Shown here piece after piece: positions 35,188 to 46,740 of a stretch of DNA of 64,000 nt. Each line of letters starts with the position of its first letter. Within the stretch, counting starts at the first letter, position 1. Below the pieces are notes generated by a model. It was not told the DNA's origin. It did not search any database and saw only the letters and a program-made list of their open reading frames with translations. Position numbers and translations under genes: made by a program. The DNA comes from Gracilariopsis chorda (lineage: Eukaryota; Rhodophyta; Florideophyceae; Gracilariales; Gracilariaceae): positions 62,001 through 126,000 of the forward strand of contig NBIV01000232.1 of assembly GCA_003194525.1 (NCBI GenBank), in the 5' to 3' direction.

Positions 35188-35668
35188 TCGGGAATTATCC
35201 ATGACCGTTCGATACCTGCTGTACCAGGTGAAGTGTGCCTCAACTTGGTGAGTAGTAGACAACGTGTACTTGAGAGCCAATATTTCCACGTGGTCAACCA
35301 ACACTTCTTTGAAATGAACATGTAGTCATGTCATATTGACAGGAAGTCACGAAGATGTCAACTTGGCTTTGAGGCCAGTTTTGGATGGCAATTGGGTAAC
35401 CGATTTCTTCATCAGATCGAGTAGAATAAATGTAGCTGGTTTTTGCCTGTTAGAACTGATGCTAGAGCCAAGCTAAGTCAAAAAACGGTTAATAAGAACT
35501 AATTTTAACAGTAATCAACATTGTAGGCCATTGTTATTGAAATTATTACAGAGTACAGAGTTAATCACAATGAATCTACAAATACCCGTGGATTTCAGCA
35601 TTGGTCATCTTTGTTGTGCGTGCGATCTTGTACCTTCCTTGCAAAAGACTAGAAGGTGATCGGAGACC
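35188..35668. other. Spacer without recognised gene
   Basis: Nothing beyond scattered short direct repeats of TGTCA/TGACA words. Confidence 0.35.
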
Positions 35669-38150
35669 TTGAAATACGTCAGAGCGAACACGTATGGAAG
35701 TGGCTCATCATCGTCGAAGAACAGAGCATTCTATTTCTGTTCAAAACGTAGATGTGCTCCTGAAGAAGTTAGAAAAATAGTCACACTGTCCAGAGTCGTG
35801 TATGAAAGCTACCGCAAGAGTATCAACGTTATCGAACGAGCTCACAGTATAGAACCATTCTCTGGCTCTGGAGAGCATTCTTTCATTCTAATCCAACGCT
35901 ATGATTCTAACTTCATGTATACAAGATACGCAACGGTTTTCAAGTAAATACAGGATTCTTAATAACGAGCGATCTATGCGCCATTCGGATTTCATTCACA
36001 AGCTTTATCAGAGCTCTCAATACCTCGATCATCTCACTGCTATCTTGGAGAACGACTCATGTAGCACTTATGATGTTGAAATGAACAATACCCCGTGATG
36101 GCTGGCTCCAGTTGCAATACGATTTGTTGACGATGATCTCCGTCAGGAAGTGAGAGTAATAATATCGGCTCAGAGGAACATAATATTTTCAAAGTTTAAA
36201 TTTGGTTTCAGAGACGCAATGATTTGGGCATTGAAGCATGCACTCTTTGACTTTTTTTGTCCTCTAATATCTGACCCACGTCCCAATTTCCAGTCTGAAC
36301 GATGTATGCTATGAGATCCAAAAACGTCTTACACTGCTTTGCGATTTGGTGTGGTGGATTCTATTCCATTATAGTGCGATAACGTCACCCAGTTACAATA
36401 TGAAGGGACAGCAAATGGCCATAGCAAGGCACTCTTGGGCATACATGCAGTCACTTACATCGTTTTGGAACAAATTGCAGTCTTTTAAGCAAGCCTTGAT
36501 GAAGTTCCTGAGATATCGAGACTGTGCAATTCGTCTCAAGCAAGAAGAAGACTTGAGAGAAGCAGAACAAAGGAACATGTTGCTTTCTCAATAATTTATT
36601 AACGAGAAAAGCATAAACTCTACATTTGTGGGAATTATTCGGTGGCATTTCAAACGATTGGAAACAAAACACGATCTCAACCAGCATACATTTCAAGGGG
36701 CTCTTGAATTCATTCGTTCTCTTTTTCATGTTTGTGGCGTCATTGGAGATGAAAGCATTGGCGTTTTTCCGGTTCGTAACTGTTCCGATCAAAAGCTGCA
36801 ATTAAAATCAGTTTGCAGTGCTCCACGTTTTGCAGAGGCACAGGCGAGGGAGATAGAAGTACTTCCAACGATGAATATTCCAATTTCGAGACCTCTAGAC
36901 GGTACTTTTTATGCTACGTCAAATGTAATACTGGAGAAAGTAACCCGCAAAACACAAGTTCGCAAACCTGGACTAATACTATATGAATCCGGTCTTGTGT
37001 ATAAGCTTCCAAAAAGTGCCCTGCAGAATCGGTGAAAAACGGGACACAGCTCAGAGAATTACTTGCATATTGAAAGGTATCGTGGATTCATCACTACATA
37101 CATTTATGATAATCATAATCGCAAAGAGCAGAGCAGTGACACAGCCTGCACCATGCATGCAAAATGGCGTTTTTGTCCAACAGAAGTGCTCTTATCGGGT
37201 TTTAATACTTCTATTCTAGACATCCTGGCAGAAGATAGCAGGAAAATCTAAAGGACTGTCGAATACTTCTGCTTCGGCATGGTTTTTGTACGTGGTTTTT
37301 ACATGAACTTGCTTCGACGCTTTCAAGATTTAAGAGGGTACCTATACCATCTCAATGTATTTAAGATTTATAAAAAGGCCCTTATTACACGTGGTCGTTT
37401 ACATAAGTTGATAAGATTTGTGTTCGCGCAGACGCAGACGTGTGTATATGTCTTCGTCTTATTACCTCTTATCTAATGAATTGACTGCTCTCATGGTTTT
37501 CAGAGAAGTATCCCTATCCAACAAAAGCTTGCTATAATATCAACGCTCGCTACATCAAAAAAGAAAACTTTTGTCTCGCCATGTACTGAAGCAGAGATCC
37601 TTTTCATCGAGGATATCGTAATTGAAGCCATATCAAATGGCAAGCAGGCATATGAAGGTCTAGATTTTTTAGTCTTGTTGGAAAAAGGAGGGGTTACTCC
37701 AACACATAGATCGGGAGTGAAGTCCTTCAACAAGTGTATGTCAATACTGATTGAACTGAAGAAGAAAATTTCGTTCAAGGCGAGCGAATCAGATGATGGG
37801 GCCACCGAATTGGAAAATAAAGGCTATCTAGAGGCAAAAGTATCATCCGAGATGCTTAATAAAAACCCGATAACAGAAATATGTGCACAGGAACAAGATT
37901 TTGAGCAATGTATTGATTCTGCCCCACCTCAATTGGAACCGTTCAACAGGAACGGGTCGACAGTCAACCCTTCTTTCCTATTAAACTCCCAAAAGACAAA
38001 GATGTTGTTAACCGAACATCGTAGTGCCTCATATGGGTCATTTGACTTTCAGAAGTATTTAAGTGGGCTCCGTTCTATTGGTTCAGTTGAGATTTGTGGA
38101 AAGAGAGTGCTTACTTCTGGTATGGTAGGCTCTTTACTAGATGTTCTTTT
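35669..38150 (+). pseudogene. Large unidentified degenerate gene
   Basis: Coding-like sequence runs across 2.5 kb on the plus strand. Frame two: 35669-35945 (SGSSSSKNRAFYFCSKRRC, EEVRKIVTLSRVVYESYRKS, EPFSGSGEHSFILIQRYD). Frame three: about 35950-36400 (VAIRFVDDDLRQEVRVIISA, FRDAMIWALKHALFDFF). Frame one: 36400-38150, with stops at 36592 (TAA), 37033 (TGA), 37249 (TAA) and 37474 (TAA). An acceptor-like TTTTCAG at 37503 opens a stop-free stretch of about 215 codons (EAEILFIEDIVIEAISNG, LLTEHRSASYGSFDFQKYLS). Its length suggests a protein above 700 residues. No known domain is recognised; it could be a host gene or an unknown mobile-element protein. Confidence 0.5.
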
Positions 38151-38154
38151 ACTA

Positions 38155-38330
38155 GGGTTGCAAATACGTTTGGGTTTGCATTTGGCTTTGAGGGGTGTCA
38201 GTAATCGCATGGTTCTGACCCAAAACGTTTAGCGAGTGGTGGAATCGCTGTATGTACGTTTTTCATGCCTTCAGTCGATGATGAAGCGCTGTGCACTGGT
38301 TATGAAACAAACGCTTGAGCTTATAGTAGT
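38155..38330 (+). repeat. Dispersed repeat, partner of 45650-45815
   Basis: Shared words include GAGGGGTGTCAG, CGAGTGGTGGAATCGC, GTATGTACGTTTTTCATGCC and GGTTATGAAACAAACGCT. A more diverged third unit appears at about 38370-38470 (GTTGACCTAGTTGTGGAAAG), suggesting an old tandem array. Confidence 0.75.
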
Positions 38331-38697
38331 TTTACTTGTACGTATGGGCTAGGACAGCGTTTTAGGCGGTTTCGGCTAGGGTATGGTACTGACACAGAAC
38401 GTTGACCTAGTTGTGGAAAGGTTGTATGCGCGTGTATGTGCATTGTTGACCCCTTGTGTGAAGAACGTGGCCCTGTAGGCACTGTATGATACATTTCGGA
38501 CGCGCTGAAAAATGTGGACACAGATCATACAGGACAACGTTTTGCAAGAACGTTGTCCTTGGTTGAAAAAATCAATAAATTTCATCCCTGTTTGGACATA
38601 GTTCTGGCAGTATTTGGCACTTGCCTGGTGGGTGCACCACACACGTGGGTTTCTGAGGTACGTAATGGCATGTTCCGTGACAACGTGAACGTGCTAC

Positions 38698-39549
38698 ATG
38701 AGTACTCGCGATCAATTATGTATGACACTAGTACAGCAAGTGGCTCAATATTTTGAGCACCACCACTCTCATTACCCTCAACCTGGGGTCAGACAAGAAA
38801 TGAATAACTTACTGTGCATGCTGTTGCTTATGTTTCCATGTCTTAAACCAAAGCTTGGTCTTTCTCGTAAATGCATTTAAGAATGGAAAAGACTGGTTCC
38901 CTTTCAGTTCTCAACCCCGTTCGCAAGTGAAATATTTCTTGCATTTTCGTGGAGTTTTATTCACTCTGGTATTGCTGAGTCTGCAGCAGTTTTGTCACTT
39001 CCTTTTTCAGGTTTTCTACGTGTGTCGAAAGCGCTACGACTACGCTGGAATCAGTTTGCCTTTCCTGGAGACATACGAACTGCTGCGTCTGGACCACAAT
39101 CATCTGGAGTCAATATTGATGATGCAAAGACTTCCCGTGACACAGGCCGGTTGCAATTTGTCCCAATTCTTGACCCTGACGCCATTCACTTCCTTTCCAC
39201 CTACCGCCGTTCCCGTCCTACATCACTGTCTTTCGTTTCTAACTTGACATAATCAAGTTATCTGCAGAAGGTTAAGAACGTAGCAGCACTTTATGACCTT
39301 GGACATGCGAAATTCACGCCTCACTCAGCGCGAATTGACAAAGGCATCGAACAGTTCGTCCTCGGAAAATTAGTCGAACTGATCGCGATACATAGCCGCT
39401 GGAAATCTCTGATCTCTCTCAGATACTACATCGACAATGGTCGAAGCTGGCTGCTCAATATTCCAAGTACACCCCAACATCAACAAGAACTGCAACAGAA
39501 TGTCGCTTCGCTCTTATTTCTCCTCGCCAGTGAACAATTATCTCCATAG
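38698..39549 (+). pseudogene. Tyrosine recombinase (DIRS-type)
   Basis: A single frame with stops at about 38878 and 39250. The N-terminal core-binding part leads into AAVLSLPFSGFLRVSKALRL (first catalytic Arg region: GFLRVS). Then AKTSRDTGRLQFVPI, followed by PHSARIDKGIE (the H-x-x-R box), the IHSRWKS segment (the second His/Trp position) and RYYIDNGRSWLL, which supplies the nucleophilic Tyr. It would integrate circular cDNA without a target duplication. Two stops inactivate this copy. Confidence 0.78.
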
Positions 39550-39837
39550 TACCATGCACATCTTTACAGCACCGTACATTGCGATTCGCTCTTTCCTTTC
39601 ACTTGAAGTCAAATATTTACCCCCACCTTCGTTTCGTGTACCAAAAGCGCCCTCCTTGCTTCCAACTCTCTTCTTCTTATCGTCTGACGCATCCCAACAT
39701 GTATCTCATACCCTTAACGCACACACGCTTCTCCATCCATTTCAATCCCCAATCTCATTCCCAACCAACGCTCACTCTGTATTGTTTACTCCGTCCTTGC
39801 CAGCCGTACCCCTCGTTGCACTCATCCTCTCAGCACA

Positions 39838-41501
39838 ATGTCGCCTACCAATCCAAAACCTGGCCCGAGCCAGCCACGGCCTCCTGTAATCGAATATGGA
39901 TCACTAAGAAAAAAGGACCGCTTCTTCTCTCTCACCAGACTCTCCAACGCCTAGCTGTATACCATCATTGGCACGGCTCCATAGTCCACCCGCAAACCCC
40001 TCCCTAGCAATGCATTCAAAATGCAACTCCCTGTGAAAGTCCTCCGCTTACGTGATCTCGAACTCTCCGCAGCCTCGGAAGCATCCAATGACCACGCAAA
40101 TCCACTGAACACTCTTCTCAATACGAATCCCACAGAAATTCTCAAAATATCGAAGGAAGAACCTCACAGACTTGAGTTAATCATGCAATCCGCTTTAGTA
40201 ACTGACCCCATCCTTCGTCCTGCATACTTCCCTGACAGCCAATCTGAAGCTGCAGCAGTTGCCACTAAGTGGCAGTTCTCTGTCTTCCGTAAATCCATCC
40301 CCTCATCTCACCTCGAATTATCCCCATCCCAACAGCAACAGCCACAACTACCAGCCCATCAAAAACTATCCCAACTTCTTGTTTCTGCCTCCACAGTGCC
40401 CTAGATCCAAAATAAGGCACATATCAATACCTCAGACGAAGACGACGATCCTCCGCGCAAGAAAATCAAACAGATCATCAAACCCAAAAGGTTCACCGTC
40501 GGCCTTTCTTCAGCCCAATTGCAGGGCCAGGCAAAATATCAAGGAAAAGGATTATCGTCCACCAGTCTCATGGTGGACGCTCTCATAGGCCCATCCATTC
40601 TCCTCTCTCTAATAGAAGCGGGAAGCGACATCCCAACTTTTCTATCCCATTCGTTTCACCATGGGCGTCACATGCCATCAGGCCAGCCGTCAGCAGCGGA
40701 AATCGAAGGGCAGACCCTAAGACGTATGATTCACATCGAAAGTCTTGTCCAATCTATACTGAAAGACGCATTGGAGCAACTTTCATACCTAGAACTAGCC
40801 CTACGAGGTCTCTGTGCCATCTTGTACGTAAAAGAAGCAGTCTCCATGGGAGAGAATACAGACTGTCGAGAAACGTGGTCTATTGCAAGCCAAATTCTGG
40901 AGTCCTCCTTTTCAGGAATAGTGAGATATCAAGAGCTCCTCGAAGAAATGACCAGAGGAATGTCACTACAACGCAAACGCATGACAGCTATCAGGTCCAT
41001 GCAGGAGAAACGTTGGAAGCCAAACTCCCGATCACCCTCTGCCCCACAAAATCGTCAACCAAGCCAAACTCCAGCCTTCAACAAAAAGTAACACACCACA
41101 CCAATCCCCATTCAAAGCCGTTCCCTCTGCAATTCATCACCGCAGAACACCCTTTCTCTTCCGAAGCCAACAAACTGATGTTTTCCATGAACCGTCTCTA
41201 CTTCGGTCCCCAATGTTCCACGCTCTACGGGACGCAACTCAAGCTCATCGAAACGCTGCACTCTACCAATCAAAAGTCAATTCTTGCATATGCACAGCAG
41301 TCTCACATCTGCCAGAGCTTACAACAGAACATTCCCCCTCCTCCTTCACCTCCAGACCCCTTCCTTCTAGCGACCACTTCCTTCGGCCTCACATCCGCTT
41401 TATATAATGAAACATCGAATCCAGAGCGAGCTTCCCCTCGCAGAGTCTTCAAAAGCATAACATCCTCAAACCTCTCGCTGCCTTCTCCACAAAATCGATA
41501 G
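39838..41501 (+). pseudogene. Gag-like ORF of the DIRS-like element
   Basis: From ATG 39838 one frame runs to 41091 (about 417 codons) with three TAG stops (about 39952, 39982 and 40402). It begins MSPTNPKPGPSQPRPP, has a basic patch (PPRKKIKQIIKPKRF) and a long helical core (ESLVQSILKDALEQLSYLEL). The end overlaps another open frame (40875-41501) with Pro-rich sequence (NIPPPPSPPDPF), perhaps the true continuation after a frameshift. Gag identity rests on position and composition; no zinc knuckle is seen. Confidence 0.6.
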
Positions 41502-41698
41502 TACCGTGACCACAGTCACCTCTCGATCAAATTTGTTCCCCCTCTCTTCAGCAGGTTTTCTCTATATCATTCCTGACTTGTCTACGACATGCATATATTG
41601 AAACCCTCAATCAACCTAACAAATATATTCCTCCTCCTCAAAAGCTACATTCATCTCGAACGTAAGTCAAACTTCTTTCACGCGCCCACAACGCTGGA

Positions 41699-43250
41699 AT
41701 GCTACAATGGCCGATCATTGAAGAAGAACCACCCGCATATAATCAAAAAGCATCTCACTTGACCATCACGCTGTTTGCAGAATCAAAATCTATGCAAGAG
41801 GACAGGATCATATCATGGCCACGCGTGCAAAACGAAATACTTTCAGAACTCACTCACATATCGCTTCCCGACCCAGGACTGTTCGACAAACTCAGCTTTA
41901 CAGACGGACATATCACCGTAATCTACTTTGATTTAGCCGACATATTTCACAATATCTCTTTACCTCCGTGGCTATCTGAGCTTTTTCTCCTGCCCCACTG
42001 TTCCCTCTCAGAACTGTCAGGCTCCCTCAAGGTGGAAATCTGTCAACAATTCTCAGGCACTCAGCTCTTTAAACTCCGTCTCCATCCGTGCAAACGAACC
42101 ATGCCCATGGGTTTCAAATGGAGCGTATACATCTCTCACTGCTTCAAAGACAACGTGCTACAACAATCGTACGAAATCTCCTGCAACTCACGATTATCAC
42201 TTACTGCTAAAGCCGTTATGACGACTTTCCTCCGCGAATTTGCGCCCTTCAATCTCGATTACGAACACCCACTGCTGTAACATATCATCGACGATACTGC
42301 CATGCTGGTTAGCGACTGGAACACTGAAGCTCTGCCCTGCCTGTACAAAATCATGCGTAGAATCCTGCAGGCTAAGAACCTGCCGATCAACGCATCACAT
42401 TCTTGCCAACTGTCCGCCCTTCGTAGGTTCCAACGTTACATTCCTTGGCTACAATATCGATCTGGCCTCTGAGACTATCCAAAAAATTCCAGGCAAACTA
42501 CTGAAGACCTGCCAGCAGCTCAAAGATATCATCAGATCCCACTTTTTATCACAACAGAAATGGAGATCTTCAATATGCAGGCTGATTTGGTGCCTGCTCT
42601 TGAAATGAACACTTCTCTTCTGCCTTAATGCATGCTTGAAGCCACTGCACCAATCATTTGGACACGTTGATCTTACTTTTAACGAACGAATGTCGTCAGA
42701 AATATCTCTTGCAGCATCTCTTTTTCATTTGGCTTTTGTATCCGTGGACCTCCCTTTCTTGCCAACAGTACTCTTCTGTGATTGCTCTCTTCAAGACGGA
42801 ACTGTTTCATATACCCTGATAGAGGAGGAAGAACTTTCCTCTCTTTGGACGCACGTATACGCAAATCTGCCGGTTGGCGATGCAAATTCTTGTTCAGTTT
42901 CTATTTGTAAAGAACTGCGCACCATATATGAAATAGCAGTGTACTCATCTGCGTCTTACTACATCTGGAAACGGGAAAACCACATCGATGTTTTAGAAGC
43001 AGCAGCTGCCTTGCTTGCAGTCGAATGTGCTGTACAAAACGGTGTCTGCAATCAAAAACTGTTTCTTTTTCCTGACTCTCTTGTCGTGCTGTGTGCTCTA
43101 CAAGAAGGCCGGTCATCTTAAGTAGATATGCTGCTTCGATGTCGCAAAATAGCAGCACTCTCCATAGCCTTTAACATCGAACTCATCGTGCTTTACATTT
43201 CGTGAAAGCTGAACATCGCCGATTTTGCGGCACGCATTTTGCGGTATTGC
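41699..43250 (+). pseudogene. DIRS-like reverse transcriptase and RNase H
   Basis: RT: VIYFDLADIFHNISLPPWLS (first catalytic Asp), MPMGFKWSVYISHCFKDNVL, then a TAA, then HIIDDTAML (YxDD equivalent) near 42285, and after a frameshift around 42415 NVTFLGYNIDLASETI. RNase H: TVLFCDCSLQDG, ENHIDVLEAAAALLAVECAV, KLFLFPDSLVVLCALQEGRS, DMLLRCRKIAALSIAFNIEL, KLNIADFAARIL to about 43250. The order and the GRSS-type motif are those of DIRS/Ngaro elements. At least three stops and one frameshift are present. Confidence 0.85.
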
Positions 43251-43260
43251 TGAACCAAAA

Positions 43261-44459
43261 ACGGGTTTAATGAAGATCTTTGCGCTATGTCTCAGCACAA
43301 TTTGGGATCGGCAACAGCTCCACCTTGGTAAGGCGTGCTGCCTGCAAATTGCAGGTGCCATTTGCGGAGGACTTAGTGGTGCTACGTTTATAGCCTCTAC
43401 CGCGACAGTAAATATCTTTCGTTGCTCGTGACGTGGTACTGATAATATTCTTTCCATGTGATTCCTTGTCTGTGAGTGGCCTTGAAAGCAACAGGCCCGA
43501 CCTAGTGGTAGGCGTGGTCCTGCAGGTATTACTGCATCGTTTCAGACACGGTCTCTGAGAGAGCGTCGGGGAAATGGTGAAGCGCTGGAGAAGGAGCCCA
43601 CATCATGGTTTATTGGTAAATAAGCGCATCATATTGTGTGGGAGGCTGTTTAGCGGTGCTGCTTTGGTGGGGAGAGGGTGTGTGGATGACCATAGACAGC
43701 GTGCACTACGTTGAGTGCGGCTTGGAAGCACGGGGAACTGGGCACGCAGATATCGTATTATACATTTTGAATATTTGAGCATTACGCCAGGAAGGCAGAA
43801 CAACATGTACACGGTATGTAAAGACTGAGGTAAAGAGAGTGCCCCGGCCAGAACACCGGAGCGGCGCATAGGACTGTACTTATAGTGAGTTCTCACAAAT
43901 AAGTGGCGGAGGAGACGGGTTTGAGAGAAAAAAGCGAAGCGTGGCGAGTTTCGACACGGTACAAAGCGTAAGGGTAACTACATTTTGGTGAAAGGCCCTT
44001 CACAGTACTGAGCAAGCTCTAAATCTGCTCGGTGGCATGCAAGAACATGCCACCACATCACACCAGTAATGCCTCCTTCACACTTCCGTATAATTCGTTT
44101 ATGTTGTTCGCTAAAACGTCATATCAGGTACCGTTGGTAATGTAACAGATCACGTTTTCAGCTTCAACTTCATATACCGAAGGATTGGCTGTTTTACGCG
44201 TTCTACATTCCGATATCTGAGTCTATCTCTCGTTTATACCCTTTTTCAATGTCACTCTGTACCGCTGGCTGCAACTGTCGCGACAAGCGTTGGAAGTCTA
44301 TTGCAGTGGTTAACAGATGTAGTAAGCAGGGTAAGGCTTCTTCTTCCGACAACGAAATGATTTTGAATTTGCATCTTCTTCTAATCCATTTGAAGATCTA
44401 AGGACACGAGAGCGGGGTGAACAAGACAATGATAAAGCTGTTTTTTTTTTGAATTTCAG
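43261..44459. other. Spacer without recognised gene
   Basis: Small overlapping frames only (plus 43225-43431, minus 43603-43896); none has a family motif. Confidence 0.35.
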
Positions 44460-44718
44460 TGCTATGTAGAAATCATTAGGGTTCAAGGAATGTGAACCAA
44501 AATGTATCGATGAGCGCACCACCGAACTTCAAGGTTGTCTTTTTTGTGATTTAAAGGAAGTCTTCGATATTGCGACAGGACGATGTACATGTTGTGGAAC
44601 GAATATATCTGAACATTGGTTAGAAGTTTGTGATGCTTGCGTTGAAGAACAGAACATCATGGGTTCAAGCTACATAATCTATAGTGCAGTTGGAAGCCGA
44701 AGAACTAAATTCGTCTGA
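44460..44718 (+). pseudogene. Cysteine-rich zinc-binding-like exon
   Basis: A T10 tract and GAATTTCAG (acceptor ending 44459) precede 86 codons with one early TAG (44467-44469). The rest is open to TGA 44716-44718. It holds paired cysteines: ECEPKC, CLFC, CTCC and CDAC, spaced like treble-clef or RING-type zinc sites. The family cannot be named and no further exon was identified. Confidence 0.4.
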
Positions 44719-45649
44719 TGTCCTTTATGTCTCTATTGTAGCATATAGAAGTGATAATAGTTTGGGCCAGGTGTCGCTTGATCCATCCCAAGTCGCTTAA
44801 ACGTCTCCACGCAATAGTTCACCTTTTATGTCCTGCGATACCCTGATCCTTGCCCACATCAGGAATTGGTTCACTAATGGCATATCGAATTGAGCCGAGC
44901 CATTACCATTAGCATCGGCATTTGCCTCATTCTCGCTACTTTTTCTGCCTCCGCCGAGAAGTTGAAGGACGCCCTCTTTCTCATCTTCTGTACCGAGTAC
45001 ACTAGAAACGACACCATTTGCAAGTCGCTGACACGGTGGTGGATCACAAACAAGCTCTCCAAAGTACTCCTTTCTACGTTTTTTCTTGTCCGCAGTAATC
45101 GTCTCTTGAGCGAATGCAAGCTCAGCATTTGAATCTGATGATTGTTCAAATACATTTTTCTGTAGAACAAGGGTTTTCGCGTATCATATTCCGTCAGAGG
45201 CATGCATGTAGTTATGCGTGTGTAAGTGATGTGCAAATGCCGCGTCCGAGCTCCGTTTGTCTTCACCCCTGAGACATATGGTGCTGCGCAGAGTGGTCTT
45301 AGAACTTTGCGTTTGTTGAGGGTGGTAAGATTGGCTTGTTCATGTTGGATATGTGGTTTTAGCTTTCATTACGCTTCGGAAGGGATGCGGTGCTAGGAGT
45401 AGCAGTTTCTATAATAGAGTTCAACGGCGTACTATAGCGGTGAAGAAGACTTACGGTTAGATGGTGTCCTATGTATACTATAGGTTTTGGAGTTTTCAAT
45501 CGATTTTGAAAACGCAGAGTTTTTAAGGAGCTTTAGGGGAATATGCTAAGGCTTTAGTATGTTCTCACATATACCTGTACAGCTTAATATAGAGATTTTT
45601 AGAGATGTTTTATTAGGGATATTTATTCAAAAATAGTGTAACTTATGGT
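44719..45649. other. Spacer without recognised gene
   Basis: Opposing short frames at 44874-45266 have no motif. The sequence becomes T/G-rich to the right. Confidence 0.35.
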
Positions 45650-45815
45650 AGTGTTGCAAGTAAGCTTGGGATTGTGCCTGGTTTTGAGGGGTGTCAGCAA
45701 GCGCTTTGTTCTGAAGCAAAATGTTGAACGAGTGGTGGAATCGCAGTATGTACGTTTTTCATGCCTTCAGTGGATGCCGAAGCGTTGCGTGCCGGTTATG
45801 AAACAAACGCTGGAG
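45650..45815 (+). repeat. Dispersed repeat, partner of 38155-38330
   Basis: Same orientation as its partner and directly upstream of satellite locus 2. Confidence 0.75.
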
Positions 45816-45835
45816 CTCAAAAAACCTGGTTAGGT

Positions 45836-46740
45836 TTTATAGATTGCTTGGGTGTGATAAAACCCAAGCGATTACCTCAAGAAACTAGGATTTGACATCG
45901 CCCTTTGCGCTTGGGATTAGGCATAAATGGCACGTGCCGCGTGCATGTCGTGAAATTAGCGTAATAGAGCGCATTTTTAAAGGTTTAGCACGCCGATGCA
46001 GGGTGCCTTGGCGCTTTGTTCTAGCAATGAGTTGTCGGAACCTTGTAAAGAGGTCCTGAAGGTGCACGCGCGTGCATATGTGCGTGTTGCAGGCTTTGTT
46101 AGGATGGTTTTTGAAGTGGTTTGGCAAGGTTTGCATGCATGCTCTATGCACTTGGTTTTAGCCAGCTTTTCGAGACCAGGTGCGGGGATGTTTTTTGCTC
46201 ATTAGTAGAATGTGGGAAAGCGCTTGGTTTTTGACAGCTTTGCAAAAAACAAGCAACATGTGAATATTTCGCACATTGTACAAATGTACGAAAGCGCTTG
46301 GTTTTGGACACATTTGCCCAAAGCAAGCATTTCGGGCATGTTTACTCACATTACGCAAATGATCGAAAGCGCTTGGTTTTAGGCACATTTACTGCAACCT
46401 AGGAATGCGTGGCTTTTTTCGCACATTGTAGAAATATGCAAAAGTGCTTGGTTTTGGGCCGTTTGGGTGAGACCAAGCAAAGCGTGGATGGTTTTTGCAC
46501 ATTGTACAAAAAAGTAAAAGCGCTTGGTTTTTGCAACATTTGCTAAAACCCTGCAATGCGGGCATGTTAGTGCATATTGTGCAAAAGGGCGAAAGCGCTT
46601 GGTTTTTAGGAGATTTGCGGAAACCAAGAAATGCGTTCTCTAAAACGTTTGAAAAATGTTTAGAGGTTTCTAGTACTGCTCATATTTGCCCAAACGAGGC
46701 AATGCTGGCATGTTGACGCACATGGAACAAATGAGACGAA
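45836..46740. repeat. 75-bp satellite locus 2
   Basis: GCTTGG falls at 46222, 46296, 46371, 46446, 46522 and 46597, spacing 74-76 bases. Most units read like CACATTGTACAAA...CGAAAGCGCTTGGTTTT, then AAACCAAGC, so each unit can fold on itself. On the minus strand the period equals 25 codons and long frames persist. Confidence 0.85.

Larger units (their letters stand above)
38698..43260 (+). mobile_element. DIRS-like tyrosine-recombinase retrotransposon, permuted or composite
   Basis: All modules read rightward: tyrosine recombinase (38698-39549), gag-like ORF (39838-41501), RT (41699-42600), RNase H (42636-43250). RT and RNase H have DIRS/Ngaro-type features and no integrase of the DDE type is present. 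In most DIRS elements the recombinase follows RNase H; here it precedes gag. Split direct or inverted repeats that would define the ends were not found by eye, so it may be two adjacent truncated copies. Confidence 0.75.

Noticed and set aside
45836..46740. CRISPR-like repeat array
   Set aside because: The 75-bp units are contiguous and similar throughout, with no unique spacers, and the context is eukaryotic.
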